A DNA stretch of 64,000 nt from JBBAAP01 sp043808305 (GCA_043808305.1 JAZDFB010000028.1:1-64000); one strand, 5' to 3'. Positions 9,439 to 18,887 are shown, numbered from the stretch's first letter. The notes: generated from the sequence alone by a model not told the origin. Numbers and translations: made by a program.

Positions 9439-10059
9439 ATGGCAAACATTATTGAATGTCCGATTTGTGATTCTCGGTTTGATGCTTCCGGCCTGCCCGA
9501 CGGCTCAAAGATAAAATGCAGTAAGTGCAAAAAAATTGTTGGCAAGCTGGCTGGAGGATCATTAGTTCCGATACTGGAAGCGGTCAAAAAAGCGCCGGTC
9601 CAGCGACGCCGGCCGACGATGTATTCGGACGAAACCGGTGAATATGAAGAGGTGGTAGTTCGGCGCCGGGTGGGTGAACAAGGCGCAGATATGCCGTTTC
9701 CGGCGGTTAAGGAGAAACAGGATATCCTTTTGGCCGTGGCCGGGATAGTCGGTATATTTGCGATGCTTACGCTTATTTATACAATCATCAAATCACAACA
9801 AATAGTAATACGCGCGCCGATGCCTGTGGCAGCTTATGGTACATTACCCAATACAGCGGCGGTTGTTGCTCCAGCGGTTACACCTGCTGCGGAAATACCC
9901 AAACAACCAGTCATACCGGCTACTCCGGTATCGGTTAATCCGATAACGCCTGATACACCGGTAACTCCAGAAAAACCCGCTACTCCGGTTACTCCTGAAA
10001 CGGCTATTCCGGATAAGCCTGAAAAATCTAATCCGGAAAAATCTCCCGAGCCTAAATAG
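9439..10059 (+). CDS. Zinc-ribbon, single-pass membrane protein with Pro/Thr-rich tail
   Basis: 206 residues. The N-terminus has a two-CxxC zinc ribbon (CPICDSRF ... IKCSKCKK), followed by a basic linker, one transmembrane helix (about residues 96-118, ILLAVAGIVGIFAMLTLIYTII) and an extracytoplasmic tail made of TP/PVTP repeats. Such MJ0042-like ribbon plus anchor plus Pro-rich proteins occur widely in Planctomycetes and Myxococcota without a defined role. Its 3-prime end overlaps the end of folC on the other strand by 8 nt. Confidence 0.7.
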   Translation: MANIIECPICDSRFDASGLPDGSKIKCSKCKKIVGKLAGGSLVPILEAVKKAPVQRRRPTMYSDETGEYEEVVVRRRVGEQGADMPFPAVKEKQDILLAVAGIVGIFAMLTLIYTIIKSQQIVIRAPMPVAAYGTLPNTAAVVAPAVTPAAEIPKQPVIPATPVSVNPITPDTPVTPEKPATPVTPETAIPDKPEKSNPEKSPEPK

Positions 10060-11311
10060 AACGCCGCGTTAATTTGAGCATCTCTCCTGCCAGATAAAAT
10101 GAACCCGTAACAAGTATCAGATCATTTTTGTCGGTTAGTTGTTTTGCCAATCTCATGGCACGGCGGTAATTGGGTTCGAGGAATATCGGCCGCTCCAGAT
10201 AGCATTCCCTGATATACGGCGTAAAATCCAGCGGGTCCAACAGGCGGGGGTGTTTTGTACGCGTTATGATAGCTATATCGGAAATAGGCATGATGATATC
10301 CATCATCGCCGATATATCCTTGTCCATGGAGATGCCGATGACCAGGATCAGTTTGTTATAGCTCAGTTCGCTGATTGTATTTTTGGTCGCTTTCATAGCC
10401 ACCGGATTATGAGCGCTATCAATAATGATATAAGGATTACGGTTGATGATTTCCATCCGGCCGGGCAAGCGTAAGTGCGTCAGAACTTGTATTACTAATG
10501 AAGATTTGATTCTGGTAAGCCTGCGGTTATTGAGTATTTTAATGACTTCCAGCGCCAGATTGATGTTTTCGTTCTGGTGTTTTCCCAGAACCATAGGTGC
10601 AGGATATGGTCGGCTTGTTTGATTCCTAACCACATAAAGCGTAGATTTTTTCTTGAGTGCTGAATTACGAATTATTCGCATTGCGTCTGGGAACTGTTGT
10701 TTTATGGTTGTGACCGGCACGCCGGGCTTGATAATTCCTGCTTTTTCCCGGGTTATTCGGGATATAGTATTTCCAAGTTTGTCTGTATGGTCAAAATCCA
10801 GGCGGGTTATTACGCTGACCAGAGGCGTAATAACATTTGTCGAATCCAGCCGGCCGCCCAGGCCGACCTCAAGCACGCCGAAATTAACTTGTTCTTCCCT
10901 AAAATAAAGGAATGCCACGGCTGTGATTATTTCAAAGAAGGTTAATTCCTTTAAATCGCGAGATGCGGCTCGGATTTGTTCCATCAGCCGGGTGAAAATA
11001 CTGTTTGATATCGGTTCTCCGTCGATTTGGATTCGTTCGTTTAGATTAATCAGATGAGGTGATGTGAAAAGCCCGGTTTTATATCCCGATGCCGACAATA
11101 TTCTCGAAGTAATAATTGCTGTTGAACCCTTACCCTTGGTCCCGGCAATATGAATGAACCTGAGTCCTTGCTGCGGATTGCCCAGTCTTTCCAGCAATAA
11201 CGCCATCCGTTTTAGATTAAAAGCTTTCTGGCTGTAATGATATTTAGTCATCCGTTCGTAGTCGGTGTGTGTGCAAAGATAATCATAGGCTTCTTTGAAC
11301 GTCTTTATCAT
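10052..11311 (-). CDS. folC: Folylpolyglutamate synthase / dihydrofolate synthase
   Basis: Adds glutamate to dihydropteroate and folates. The 419-residue protein shows the Mur-ligase-like ATP site HIAGTKGKGSTA, GLFTSPHL, ERIQIDGEPIS, EVGLGGRLDSTN and DSAHNPVAMKA. I place the start at ATG 11311, one nt after the mnmE stop, with GGAAAG just upstream inside the mnmE end; a longer in-frame start at 11359 would overlap mnmE by 47 nt. It is the last gene of the yidC-mnmE-folC run. Confidence 0.93.
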   Translation of the reverse strand: MIKTFKEAYDYLCTHTDYERMTKYHYSQKAFNLKRMALLLERLGNPQQGLRFIHIAGTKGKGSTAIITSRILSASGYKTGLFTSPHLINLNERIQIDGEPISNSIFTRLMEQIRAASRDLKELTFFEIITAVAFLYFREEQVNFGVLEVGLGGRLDSTNVITPLVSVITRLDFDHTDKLGNTISRITREKAGIIKPGVPVTTIKQQFPDAMRIIRNSALKKKSTLYVVRNQTSRPYPAPMVLGKHQNENINLALEVIKILNNRRLTRIKSSLVIQVLTHLRLPGRMEIINRNPYIIIDSAHNPVAMKATKNTISELSYNKLILVIGISMDKDISAMMDIIMPISDIAIITRTKHPRLLDPLDFTPYIRECYLERPIFLEPNYRRAMRLAKQLTDKNDLILVTGSFYLAGEMLKLTRRSI

Positions 11312-11312
11312 G

Positions 11313-12665
11313 CTACTTTCCAATGCAAAACCGGCTGAAGATATTATCAAGGAGTTCATTAGCTGGCGTCCGGCCGACGATTTGTTCCAGATTATTTAAC
11401 GCTTCGCGTATGTCCAGCGCGACCAACTCATAGTTATTAAATGTTATCAGCGAATGCTTCAGGATGGACAAGCATTTATTCAGGCATTCCCGATGCCGGC
11501 TGTTGACGGTAATATCACTGCTCGAGCGGTCTATCTGGTTATTCGAAACTAATCCAACCAAAGCTTTCTTCAGGGCGGTAATACCGTATCCGGTTCGGGC
11601 TGATGTCCGGATAGATTCTGTTTTCTTAGAATAGTTCTTGGATTTTACACCCAGATCGTATTTATTTATAACAGTTATAGTTTTGGCATAGCCCCGGTTT
11701 TTTGGCAGTGTGAGATTATTACCGGCCGAGCTCTGATGCCCGTCAATAACTATAATACAAATATCTGCCGAGCGAAGCGTTTGGTTTGTCAGTTCGCGCG
11801 ATTGCTTCGAAAGATTGGTGGATGCGCCGGATAGCCCGGCCGTGTCAAATATTCGGAATCGTTTGCTTCTGTAGTTGCAGATACCTTCGATATAGTCGCG
11901 GGTTGTACCGGCCACCGGGCTGACGATATTTTTCTTGTCCGGCACCAGCCGGTTAAAAAGACTTGATTTGCCGGCATTAGCCCGTCCGCATAGGACGCAT
12001 ATTATGCCATCCTTGCATGCCTGTGATTGTGTCTGGAATTTAAGCATTGAACCCAATTGTTGAACGGTATTTTGAACAGAAGATTTTATTTCTCCCGGCC
12101 GGATAATTTCAATATCCTGGTCCGAGAAATCCAGGGCCAGTTCAATCCGGCCGGCCAGGTCAAATAACCGGTTAGCAATGGCAGTAATACCGTTTGCGAA
12201 ATGGTTCTCAATCTGTTTATTGGCGAGGGAGAGTTCGCGTTCATTTCGGCTTTTGATAATGTCCAGTACCGCTTCAGCTTGTGATAAATTAATGCGCCCA
12301 TTGAGATAGGCGCGCTTGGTGAATTCCCCGGGATGGGCCAGCCTTACCCCTTTAGCCAGGAAATGCCGGATGACCTCCTGGAGCATAGCTCCGGAGCCTA
12401 TAGTATGAATCTCTATCATATCCTCGCGCGTATACGAGCGGGGCGCTTTCATAAGATAACATGCGACCGGGACAGTTATGTCGTTTAGCTGAAGTTTTCC
12501 TTCAACAACTTTGCCGCGTGCTTTATATTGTTTGCTTGTAATCCGCGGCGAAAAGGAGCTTCTGATTATACCGAAGGTTTTTGGCCCGGAAAGCCTGATA
12601 ATGCCTTTAAGCGAATTTCCCAGCGGGGTAGCTATAGCGATAATCGTATCATCTGGACTAACCAT
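11313..12665 (-). CDS. mnmE: tRNA U34 carboxymethylaminomethyl-modifying GTPase
   Basis: With MnmG it installs the cmnm5 group on wobble uridine. The 450-residue protein has the folate-binding N-domain (PGEFTKRAYLNGRINLSQAEAV), a G domain with GRANAGKSS, GTTRD, DTAG and NKYD, and the C-terminal CIGK motif carrying the catalytic Cys. Start chosen at ATG 12665, which shares one base with the yidC stop codon (TAATG); the longer reading upstream would lie inside yidC. The yidC-mnmE order is widely conserved in bacteria. Confidence 0.95.
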   Translation of the reverse strand: MVSPDDTIIAIATPLGNSLKGIIRLSGPKTFGIIRSSFSPRITSKQYKARGKVVEGKLQLNDITVPVACYLMKAPRSYTREDMIEIHTIGSGAMLQEVIRHFLAKGVRLAHPGEFTKRAYLNGRINLSQAEAVLDIIKSRNERELSLANKQIENHFANGITAIANRLFDLAGRIELALDFSDQDIEIIRPGEIKSSVQNTVQQLGSMLKFQTQSQACKDGIICVLCGRANAGKSSLFNRLVPDKKNIVSPVAGTTRDYIEGICNYRSKRFRIFDTAGLSGASTNLSKQSRELTNQTLRSADICIIVIDGHQSSAGNNLTLPKNRGYAKTITVINKYDLGVKSKNYSKKTESIRTSARTGYGITALKKALVGLVSNNQIDRSSSDITVNSRHRECLNKCLSILKHSLITFNNYELVALDIREALNNLEQIVGRTPANELLDNIFSRFCIGK

Positions 12666-14404
12666 TACCGTAAGTAAAATTTCTTGATGAGTAATTGCTC
12701 GATAATGCCTAACAGTGTGGAGGTGAACCAATAGAGCGTCAAACCTGATGGGAAGTTATAGAACATAAACATGAATATCAACGGCATAAACATCATCATC
12801 TTTTGCTGTTGGCGGGTCTGAGGGTCGGGCGATGTAGGCTGGGTTAATGATTGTATCAGCCAGGACGCCGTCATCAACAGTGGTAAAAGATGTAATTCGG
12901 TCCATCCGGCTAATGGAACTGTAAACGGCAGATTAAACAATACGTCTGGTTGGGACAGGTCCGAAATCCAAAGCATGAATGTAGATTGCCTCAGTTCAAT
13001 AGAAAGCGACAGCGCCTGCCAAAGGCCGATAAATACTGGTATCTGAAAAAACATCGGCAGGCACCCGCTCAGCGGGTTTACCCCGTATTCCTTCCACAGC
13101 TTCATCTGTTCCGCAGCCAGGCGTTGTTTGTCGTTTTTGAATTGTTCCTGCAATGCTTTGATGCGCGGGGTCAGCTTCTGGAGGTTGTACATCGATACCT
13201 GGCTTTTCTTAGTCAGCGGGAAAAGTGATACCTTTATGATAATCGTTAGTATGATAATTGCCACACCGTAATTCTTAAAAATACCGTAAATGGAAGCCAA
13301 AAGGAAAAGGATTATTTTACTGATGAATCCAAACATTCCGTAATTAAGCAGGTTGTCGAGTCCGTATTTGGACAGGGCGGATAGTTCCGACTTAGTTTTC
13401 GGCCCACTGTAAAAAGTGAAGTCATACGACTGCTTGCCTGCCGGGTTGATCATTAATTCTTTTGATATCAGGGCGAAACAGAGTTTATTATTGTCCAACA
13501 AGCTGAAGTCGTATTCGGCGATATCGGCCAGATTAGCCGGAATAAGGATGCTGGCGAAATATTTATTGACCAGCCCGGCCCACTCAACTTTATCCGCCTG
13601 TTCGCGTCCGGATTTCCGGGCGCGTTCCAGGTCGGTGATAAGCAGGCCGACCTTGGTTTTGCGGTCGGTGTTATTCTTGTCTTTTATCAGCGAAGCCGGG
13701 GTTACCTCGTCCTTAACATACCATTTATTCTTGGTTTTATCTTTGTATGCCCGCACGCCGAACAAATCAGTTTGGTCGTTTTGTTCGGCGATGATGCCGT
13801 TAATGCCGCCGATGGTTAATGTCGGAGTGATCGGTTTATCCGAGGTGTTTTCCAGAGAAATTTTATAATCAAGCGCGTAGTTGCCTTGGATAAAAAATTT
13901 CTTGGATACGATTATCCCGTTATCAGCTATGTAGCGGAAAGTAACTGATTTTCCGGTCGTTTCCTCAGCGATGGTCCAATTAACATCGCGCATCTCATTT
14001 TCGTATCCGGTCAATGAAAGGATAAAATTATTCTGGTTTATAACTTCAATCGGACAAACCAGTTTGAGTGAATCTTTGCTCTTGTTCGCGCAATAACGCA
14101 ACAATGTTACTGACTCCAGCGACGCTCCTTTATTGGTAAATGATGCCTTAATATAATCATTGCTGATAACCCGGTTTTCCACCGGCACTTGGGGTTGCCG
14201 GGCAGTCATTGGATTAATGGATATCGGCTGGATATCCGACTTGGTCGATTCCGAAGGTGTTACTGTTGGTTTAACATCATTCTGCGGTGTTGTAGTCTGC
14301 GTCTGTTCCTTGGGCGGCGGAGCAAAATAAGGAGCCACGTAGAAGATATACCCCATCCATATCAGCAGTGTCAGCAAAACAAAAAGGACCGTTCTCTTGT
14401 CCAT
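12665..14404 (-). CDS. yidC: Membrane protein insertase YidC
   Basis: Inserts and folds inner-membrane proteins with or without SecYEG. 579 residues: first transmembrane helix (RTVLFVLLTLLIWMGYIFYV), a large periplasmic beta-sandwich domain (about 60-345, the long P1 form of Gram-negative bacteria), then the five-helix core with LFPLTKKSQVSM, the cytoplasmic hairpin and NPLSGCLPMFFQIPVFIGLW. The long P1 domain argues for a diderm host. It begins 5 nt after the zinc-ribbon gene. Confidence 0.95.
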   Translation of the reverse strand: MDKRTVLFVLLTLLIWMGYIFYVAPYFAPPPKEQTQTTTPQNDVKPTVTPSESTKSDIQPISINPMTARQPQVPVENRVISNDYIKASFTNKGASLESVTLLRYCANKSKDSLKLVCPIEVINQNNFILSLTGYENEMRDVNWTIAEETTGKSVTFRYIADNGIIVSKKFFIQGNYALDYKISLENTSDKPITPTLTIGGINGIIAEQNDQTDLFGVRAYKDKTKNKWYVKDEVTPASLIKDKNNTDRKTKVGLLITDLERARKSGREQADKVEWAGLVNKYFASILIPANLADIAEYDFSLLDNNKLCFALISKELMINPAGKQSYDFTFYSGPKTKSELSALSKYGLDNLLNYGMFGFISKIILFLLASIYGIFKNYGVAIIILTIIIKVSLFPLTKKSQVSMYNLQKLTPRIKALQEQFKNDKQRLAAEQMKLWKEYGVNPLSGCLPMFFQIPVFIGLWQALSLSIELRQSTFMLWISDLSQPDVLFNLPFTVPLAGWTELHLLPLLMTASWLIQSLTQPTSPDPQTRQQQKMMMFMPLIFMFMFYNFPSGLTLYWFTSTLLGIIEQLLIKKFYLR

Positions 14405-14409
14405 TTACC

Positions 14410-14670
14410 CTAACCTTTCGACTGAGCCTTAAACATATTACCGCAATTGACACACTTCAAAAGATCCTCAGCGTCTATCCAATCTCTTTGCTTCCCGCAC
14501 TTGGGGCAGGGCCGCTCGGCTTCTTCTATCAGCATTACCGGAATGTCGTCCTCAATCCGGAATCGGCACCCGCATTCTGGCCGGGTACAGATAATCTTGT
14601 CATTCTCCATCTTGATATCAGCTTTGCACAATGGGCAAACCATAATATCGAACATCTCTTTATTAATCAT
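14410..14670 (-). CDS. Trm112-like double zinc-ribbon protein
   Basis: 86 residues. The first half resembles Trm112/UPF0434 proteins (MFDIMVCPLCKADI ... GCRFRIEDDIPVMLIEEAE); a second ribbon follows (CPKCGKQRDW ... CVNCGNMF). Trm112 proteins are small partners of methyltransferases; the second ribbon is an addition. The start overlaps the end of ogt by 4 nt, and the stop is 5 nt from yidC, so it belongs to that operon. Confidence 0.75.
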   Translation of the reverse strand: MINKEMFDIMVCPLCKADIKMENDKIICTRPECGCRFRIEDDIPVMLIEEAERPCPKCGKQRDWIDAEDLLKCVNCGNMFKAQSKG

Positions 14671-15164
14671 CGTGCTTTCTCTAGTTGTAGTAATTTTTCT
14701 TTCAGTTTGGCGCCGCTTATTGCAGAAAACCCTCCCAAAGCTCCACTCTTCCTGACCACCCGGTGGCAGGGTATAATAATCGGTAACGGGTTTTTGGCTA
14801 CGGCATTACCCACAGCCCGTGCCGCTCCGGGCACTTCCGCCCGGCGGGCCAGGTCGGAATACGTTATCACCCGGCCATAAGGTATCCTTTGCAACGATAG
14901 GTAAACCTTCCTTTCGAACCGGCTGAATCCGCTCAAATCCGGTTTCACCCTAAACTTAACCTTCTTGCCCTTAAAATACTCCTTAATCAATCTTATTAAA
15001 TTAATATCAGTGCAATCCGCTAAAAACGCATTCTTAGAACCCAATCGGCTTAGTACCAATTTCCTATTTCGGTCGGGCAGGACTATTTTCTTTACGTCAC
15101 CATCACGGTTGAATATTATCCCGCACCAGCCGAATCTGGTCTTAAATGTCCGATATTTCAGCAT
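14667..15164 (-). CDS. ogt: Methylated-DNA--[protein]-cysteine S-methyltransferase
   Basis: Removes alkyl groups from O6-alkylguanine by transfer to its own cysteine. The C-domain is clear: GRVITYSDLARRAEVPGAARAVGNA and the active-site IPCHRVV, followed by GGFSAISGAKLKEKLLQLE. The N-domain is short and diverged. I choose ATG 15164 (165 residues) over an in-frame GTG at 15221, because a good promoter (15203-15176) lies between them and would start the mRNA a few nt before 15164. Confidence 0.9.
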   Translation of the reverse strand: MLKYRTFKTRFGWCGIIFNRDGDVKKIVLPDRNRKLVLSRLGSKNAFLADCTDINLIRLIKEYFKGKKVKFRVKPDLSGFSRFERKVYLSLQRIPYGRVITYSDLARRAEVPGAARAVGNAVAKNPLPIIIPCHRVVRKSGALGGFSAISGAKLKEKLLQLEKAR

Positions 15165-15175
15165 TAGACAGGGCA

Positions 15176-15203
15176 ATGTTATATCTGGGCAGGCTAATGT
15201 CAA
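15176..15203 (-). promoter_or_regulatory. Promoter of the ogt-yidC operon, nearly leaderless
   Basis: On the minus strand TTGACA (15203-15198) is followed after 16 nt by TAACAT (15181-15176, four of six matches). The expected transcription start is 4-6 nt before the ATG at 15164, leaving no room for a ribosome binding site. Confidence 0.5.
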
Positions 15204-15269
15204 TATAATAAGGAAAATCACGCCATACGGATTTACTTGACTCCGTCGCCTTGAAAGATAGATTATTAG

Positions 15270-15314
15270 CCACGAATTAACACGAATCTTTGATTAATAA
15301 ATGTTCATTCGTGG
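15270..15314. repeat. CCACGAAT stem-loop element
   Basis: CCACGAAT (15270-15277) and ATTCGTGG (15307-15314) form the arms of a hairpin between divergent ogt and gatD, with a second CACGAAT direct repeat inside the loop. It lies in the gatD leader. Confidence 0.5.
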
Positions 15315-15329
15315 TTTCATATTGATGCT

Positions 15330-16715
15330 ATGACTAATGACATCTACAAGGGTTACAAAGGTCAGGCCAAAGAGACCTTGATAAAGCATAACGTCAAGGT
15401 CTGGAGCGATGTGGTTATAAACACCACCAAGGGCGAGTTCAGCGGCATCATTCTGCCCCGTTCCGAGACCGGCGATCCGTTCCACATCGTGCTCAAGCTA
15501 CATTCCGGCTACAACACCGGTCTGAACATAGATGCCATCAACGATATCAAAGAGGTCGGCTACAAAGAAGCCATCTACAAGATACCTGAAAAAACCTTTC
15601 CTTACGACCCCAAGAAGCACAATGTAACGCTCCTAGGCACCGGCGGGACTATAGCCTCGCGCCTGGACTACCGGACCGGCGCGGTCATCCCGGCTTTTAC
15701 TCCGGGCGAACTTTACGGCGCCGTGCCAGAACTGGCCGATATCTGCAATCTTAAAACCATAAAACTGTTCGGCGTGTTCAGCGAGAATATGGGCCCGGAG
15801 CAATACATCGCCACGGCCCAGGCTATCGGCCATGAAATCCAGGCCGGCACCGACGGCATCGTCATCGGCCACGGCACCGACACCATGCACCACACCGCGG
15901 CTATCCTATCTTTTATGGTTCAGGACAGCCCCGTGCCCATTGTTATGGTCGGCTCGCAGCGCTCCAGTGACCGGCCTTCCAGCGATGCCGCCCTTAACCT
16001 GATAAATTCCGTCCGGACCGCATCCGAAAGCGACGCGGCTGAGGTGATGATATGCATGTTCGGACCGACCAGCGACCAGTATTGCCTGCTCCACCGCGGC
16101 ACCCGGGTGCGCAAGATGCACTCCAGCTACCGGAGCACCTTCCGAACCATCGGTAATATCCCTATCGGCCTGGTTTCGCCCACCGAGTTCCGATTCTTTA
16201 GCAACGACTACAAACGCCGGCGCAAAGACCGCAACGTCAAGATAGATACCGCATTCAATGAAAAGGTCGCCATCGTCTACTACTATCCCAATATGAAGCC
16301 GGATATGATAGAATCACTCATAGACAACGGTTATCAGGGCATCGTCATCGCTGGCACTGGCCTGGGTCACGTCAATAAGCCATTGTATCCGCCGCTCAAG
16401 AAGGCCGTCCAGCAAGGCATTACCGTGGTAATGACCGTGCAAACATTATGGGGATACGTCCAGATGTATGTCTACGACACCGGGCGCGACCTGATGGACC
16501 TGGGAGTAATTCCATGCGCCAATATGCTTCCGGAAGTAGCCTATATGAAATTGTGTTGGGTGCTCGGGCACACCACCGAGCAACAAAAGGTTAAAGAAAT
16601 GATGCTTACGTCCATCGCCGGCGAGATAACCGAACGCGAACCGCACGACGGTTATCTGATACTGCAGGGCGGCCTGCCAGAAGTGGAAGCATTTACATCT
16701 ACCTATCTGAAATAA
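15330..16715 (+). CDS. gatD: Glutamyl-tRNA(Gln) amidotransferase subunit D, archaeal type
   Basis: Provides ammonia from Gln or Asn to GatE for converting Glu-tRNA(Gln) to Gln-tRNA(Gln). 461 residues: an N-terminal beta-barrel domain (WSDVVINTTKGEFSGIILPR) then an asparaginase-type domain from about residue 95 with the catalytic Thr in LLGTGGTIAS, the second site GHGTDTMHHTA, SQRSSDRPSSDAALNL and the Lys-bearing GTRVRKMH. This two-domain layout is GatD rather than plain asparaginase. GatDE is regarded as an archaeal signature, so its presence next to bacterial genes is notable. gatE is convergent, 116 nt away. Confidence 0.93.
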   Translation: MTNDIYKGYKGQAKETLIKHNVKVWSDVVINTTKGEFSGIILPRSETGDPFHIVLKLHSGYNTGLNIDAINDIKEVGYKEAIYKIPEKTFPYDPKKHNVTLLGTGGTIASRLDYRTGAVIPAFTPGELYGAVPELADICNLKTIKLFGVFSENMGPEQYIATAQAIGHEIQAGTDGIVIGHGTDTMHHTAAILSFMVQDSPVPIVMVGSQRSSDRPSSDAALNLINSVRTASESDAAEVMICMFGPTSDQYCLLHRGTRVRKMHSSYRSTFRTIGNIPIGLVSPTEFRFFSNDYKRRRKDRNVKIDTAFNEKVAIVYYYPNMKPDMIESLIDNGYQGIVIAGTGLGHVNKPLYPPLKKAVQQGITVVMTVQTLWGYVQMYVYDTGRDLMDLGVIPCANMLPEVAYMKLCWVLGHTTEQQKVKEMMLTSIAGEITEREPHDGYLILQGGLPEVEAFTSTYLK

Positions 16716-16731
16716 CCCCGGTTGGGGTATT
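16712..16731. terminator. Hairpin between convergent gatD and gatE
   Basis: The gatD stop codon is embedded in a stem-loop (arms ATAACCCC and GGGGTATT around GGTT). No T-run follows, so termination is only a possibility. The remaining gap to 16831 contains a TATAAT without a matching -35 and no gene. Confidence 0.35.
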
Positions 16732-16831
16732 GAAATTCCATATTCTTTGACAATGCTATAATTCCGCGACCTGCATTTTTTGACGGCAGACAAAAGAGGA
16801 GAGTTCAATCAAAATGATTGGGGTAGTAACC

Positions 16832-18763
16832 TTATGCGATTTGTTGCTGGATATATTTATTTAAAAGTTGCCCATTTATCCGACCCTTGTAGGTCTTCAT
16901 CACCCGGCCAGCGTAGTAGCGGACCTTTTTGTCAGTTATTTCGGTATCTTTGGGATAGTATAGTTTGAATGTGTTTGCCTTAATAATTTCTTTTATTGAG
17001 CTGTCATACTTGGCCTCGGGCAGGGGGCTAAGGTTCAGGCGTTTAATAACGCCTTTGACACCGTTTTTACCATCTGCTGGTAATTCGGCGAGGATAGACG
17101 GTATGGCCTCTTTATAGAAAGAGTTCTTGGCATATAGAATGAATAGTTCGACCAAAGCGCTGTCGGTTAGCTTTTTTACGTCTATGCCTTTGCGCTTAAG
17201 TGCTTTCATCTGCTGGGTGAGCGTGACTGCCACTAGGGTAGGGTTAGCCTTAGTGGTGCTCAGTATCTTGTCAGCCGCATTTGCCCGGTCAGAGTCGGCC
17301 AGTTCGCGGGCTATCCTGAGTGGTATGCCCAGCTTGAGATAGCGGGTTTCTCTGATCAGCGGGGGTTCTTTCATCTGGGCGCGGATGAGTTCTATGCGCT
17401 TGTTTGTTATCTGAGTAGGCGGCGAATCGGTATCCGGATACATCCGGTTGGCGCCGGGCAGGATGCGCTCGAAGTCGTTGATGCCGCTTCGGAACGGCTG
17501 ACGTGTTTCGTTAGGTACACCGCGGACTGCATCTATTACGCGTAGGCGGACCTCTTCCAGCGCCGTGTCTACATCGCGCTTTGAACCCCAAACTATAACG
17601 CCTGCATCTGATTTGCCGATATCAAGGGCTTTGTTAATCAGAGCTAAATCATCGGTTGAGCCGGGGTAATCGGGGTAGTTGTCCGTATGGAAGAAGTTGG
17701 GCATCTTGTCCAAGCAGGCAATTACTCTGATACGTCCGGCGATTTCGTCAGCAAAGGTCTTGGTCGGCTGGGCCGGCTGGTTAAGGATACCGGCCAGGCC
17801 GGTGAGTTTTATCCCGCCCAGCACACCTTTGGCGACCAGCGTGGATTTGATTATTTCTGATTTGGTATTGGCTAATTCCTTAGAGATGTCTTTTTTAGGC
17901 GTATTAAGCGTAGGTTCGGTGATGCCGCGCTGGGTCAGGAGCTTGCTAATCAAAAGCAGGTCGCGCTGACGCAGGGCCTCATGATGAGTTAGGGTCGGAA
18001 TCCAGCCGACCTTTGGTACGCCCTTGATTTCTACGCGCGAGCCGCCGGTTACCGAGACGTTGACGTCCTGGCGGACCGAGCCGATACCGCGGCGTATTTT
18101 GCCGGTGGAACGCATCAGGCGGCCGATTTCGGTAACTACTTCTTTGACCTCCTGTGGCGTGCGCATATCGGGATAGGTGATTACTTCTATCAGCGGCATG
18201 CCCAGCCGGTCGGTTTGGAATATTATCCGATGGCCGATATCCGAGAACTCGCGGCAGGCGTCTTCTTCGAAGCAGATGTGGCTGATGCCGATTTTTCGGT
18301 CTTTGTAGGGCATCCATCCGTTGATGCCGACCACAGCGGTGCGCTGGAATCCGGTCGGGATACTGCCGTCTAAATACTGCTTGCGCGAGATGTGCATCTC
18401 GTCAACCAGCGAACAATTAAGGAGCAGTGCAATCTCGATGACGATATCCAACCCGTTCTGGTTGACCATGAACGGCGGGGTATCATCCATTTCATAAGTG
18501 CAAACTGTTTCGCGGTTTAGGCGATAGATAACTTCTTTGTGTGTTTTGAACTCCATCAGGGCGCAACCGTCGTATTCGCCCAGCTCAGACAGGGTCGGAC
18601 GCATATGGCGCATGATTTCGGCGTCATATTTTTCCGAATACCGGCCGGCCGGGCAATGGCAAAAGGTCTTAGTCTCGGTGTATAACTGCTGGTGGATTTC
18701 TACGCCGGACTTGAAACCAAGGTCCTGGTAAAATTTCAGGTCGTTGTAATCTGGTTTAGTCAT
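16832..18763 (-). CDS. gatE: Glutamyl-tRNA(Gln) amidotransferase subunit E, archaeal type
   Basis: Kinase and transamidase subunit of GatDE; phosphorylates Glu-tRNA(Gln) and adds the ammonia from GatD. 643 residues, much longer than GatB (about 475). The core has GVEIHQQLYT and HISRKQYLDGSIPTGFQRT. A GAD insertion (about 330-430, DKMPNFFHTDNYPDYPGST) marks it as GatE, and the C-terminal YqeY-like tail domain is complete. The start is followed at once by the core, so ATG 18763 is likely. It is encoded tail to tail with gatD, whereas archaeal genes are often co-directional. glnA lies upstream on the same strand. Confidence 0.93.
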   Translation of the reverse strand: MTKPDYNDLKFYQDLGFKSGVEIHQQLYTETKTFCHCPAGRYSEKYDAEIMRHMRPTLSELGEYDGCALMEFKTHKEVIYRLNRETVCTYEMDDTPPFMVNQNGLDIVIEIALLLNCSLVDEMHISRKQYLDGSIPTGFQRTAVVGINGWMPYKDRKIGISHICFEEDACREFSDIGHRIIFQTDRLGMPLIEVITYPDMRTPQEVKEVVTEIGRLMRSTGKIRRGIGSVRQDVNVSVTGGSRVEIKGVPKVGWIPTLTHHEALRQRDLLLISKLLTQRGITEPTLNTPKKDISKELANTKSEIIKSTLVAKGVLGGIKLTGLAGILNQPAQPTKTFADEIAGRIRVIACLDKMPNFFHTDNYPDYPGSTDDLALINKALDIGKSDAGVIVWGSKRDVDTALEEVRLRVIDAVRGVPNETRQPFRSGINDFERILPGANRMYPDTDSPPTQITNKRIELIRAQMKEPPLIRETRYLKLGIPLRIARELADSDRANAADKILSTTKANPTLVAVTLTQQMKALKRKGIDVKKLTDSALVELFILYAKNSFYKEAIPSILAELPADGKNGVKGVIKRLNLSPLPEAKYDSSIKEIIKANTFKLYYPKDTEITDKKVRYYAGRVMKTYKGRINGQLLNKYIQQQIA

Positions 18764-18770
18764 ACCTTAA

Positions 18771-18866
18771 TCTTTGCCACGGAGGCGTTCACCCCATTAG
18801 AGGCACTCCTCTAACGGGGCAGGGAGCACACGGAGCCCTGTATTCCCTGGAACCTCTGTGTCTAAT
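18771..18866. repeat. CCACGGAGG-type repeat, intergenic
   Basis: TTGCCACGGAGG at the left and CCTCTGTGTCTAAT at the right form rough inverted arms; the interior holds a nested palindrome around ACCCCATTAGAGG ... CCTCTAACGGGG. Related sequence lies inside proS (2633-2723), and a CTCTGTGCCTCTGTGGC stretch is at 39309-39334. Confidence 0.6.
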
Positions 18867-18887
18867 TTATTTAACCCCGCTAAAGCG

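Noticed and set aside
15330..16715. Plain L-asparaginase
   Set aside because: The extra N-terminal beta-barrel domain and the presence of GatE nearby fit GatD.
16748..16767. Promoter at TTTGACAATGCTATAAT
   Set aside because: The TTGACA and TATAAT hexamers are only 4 nt apart, and no gene follows on that strand.
16832..18763. Ordinary GatB
   Set aside because: The length of 643 residues, the GAD insertion and the adjacent GatD show that it is GatE.
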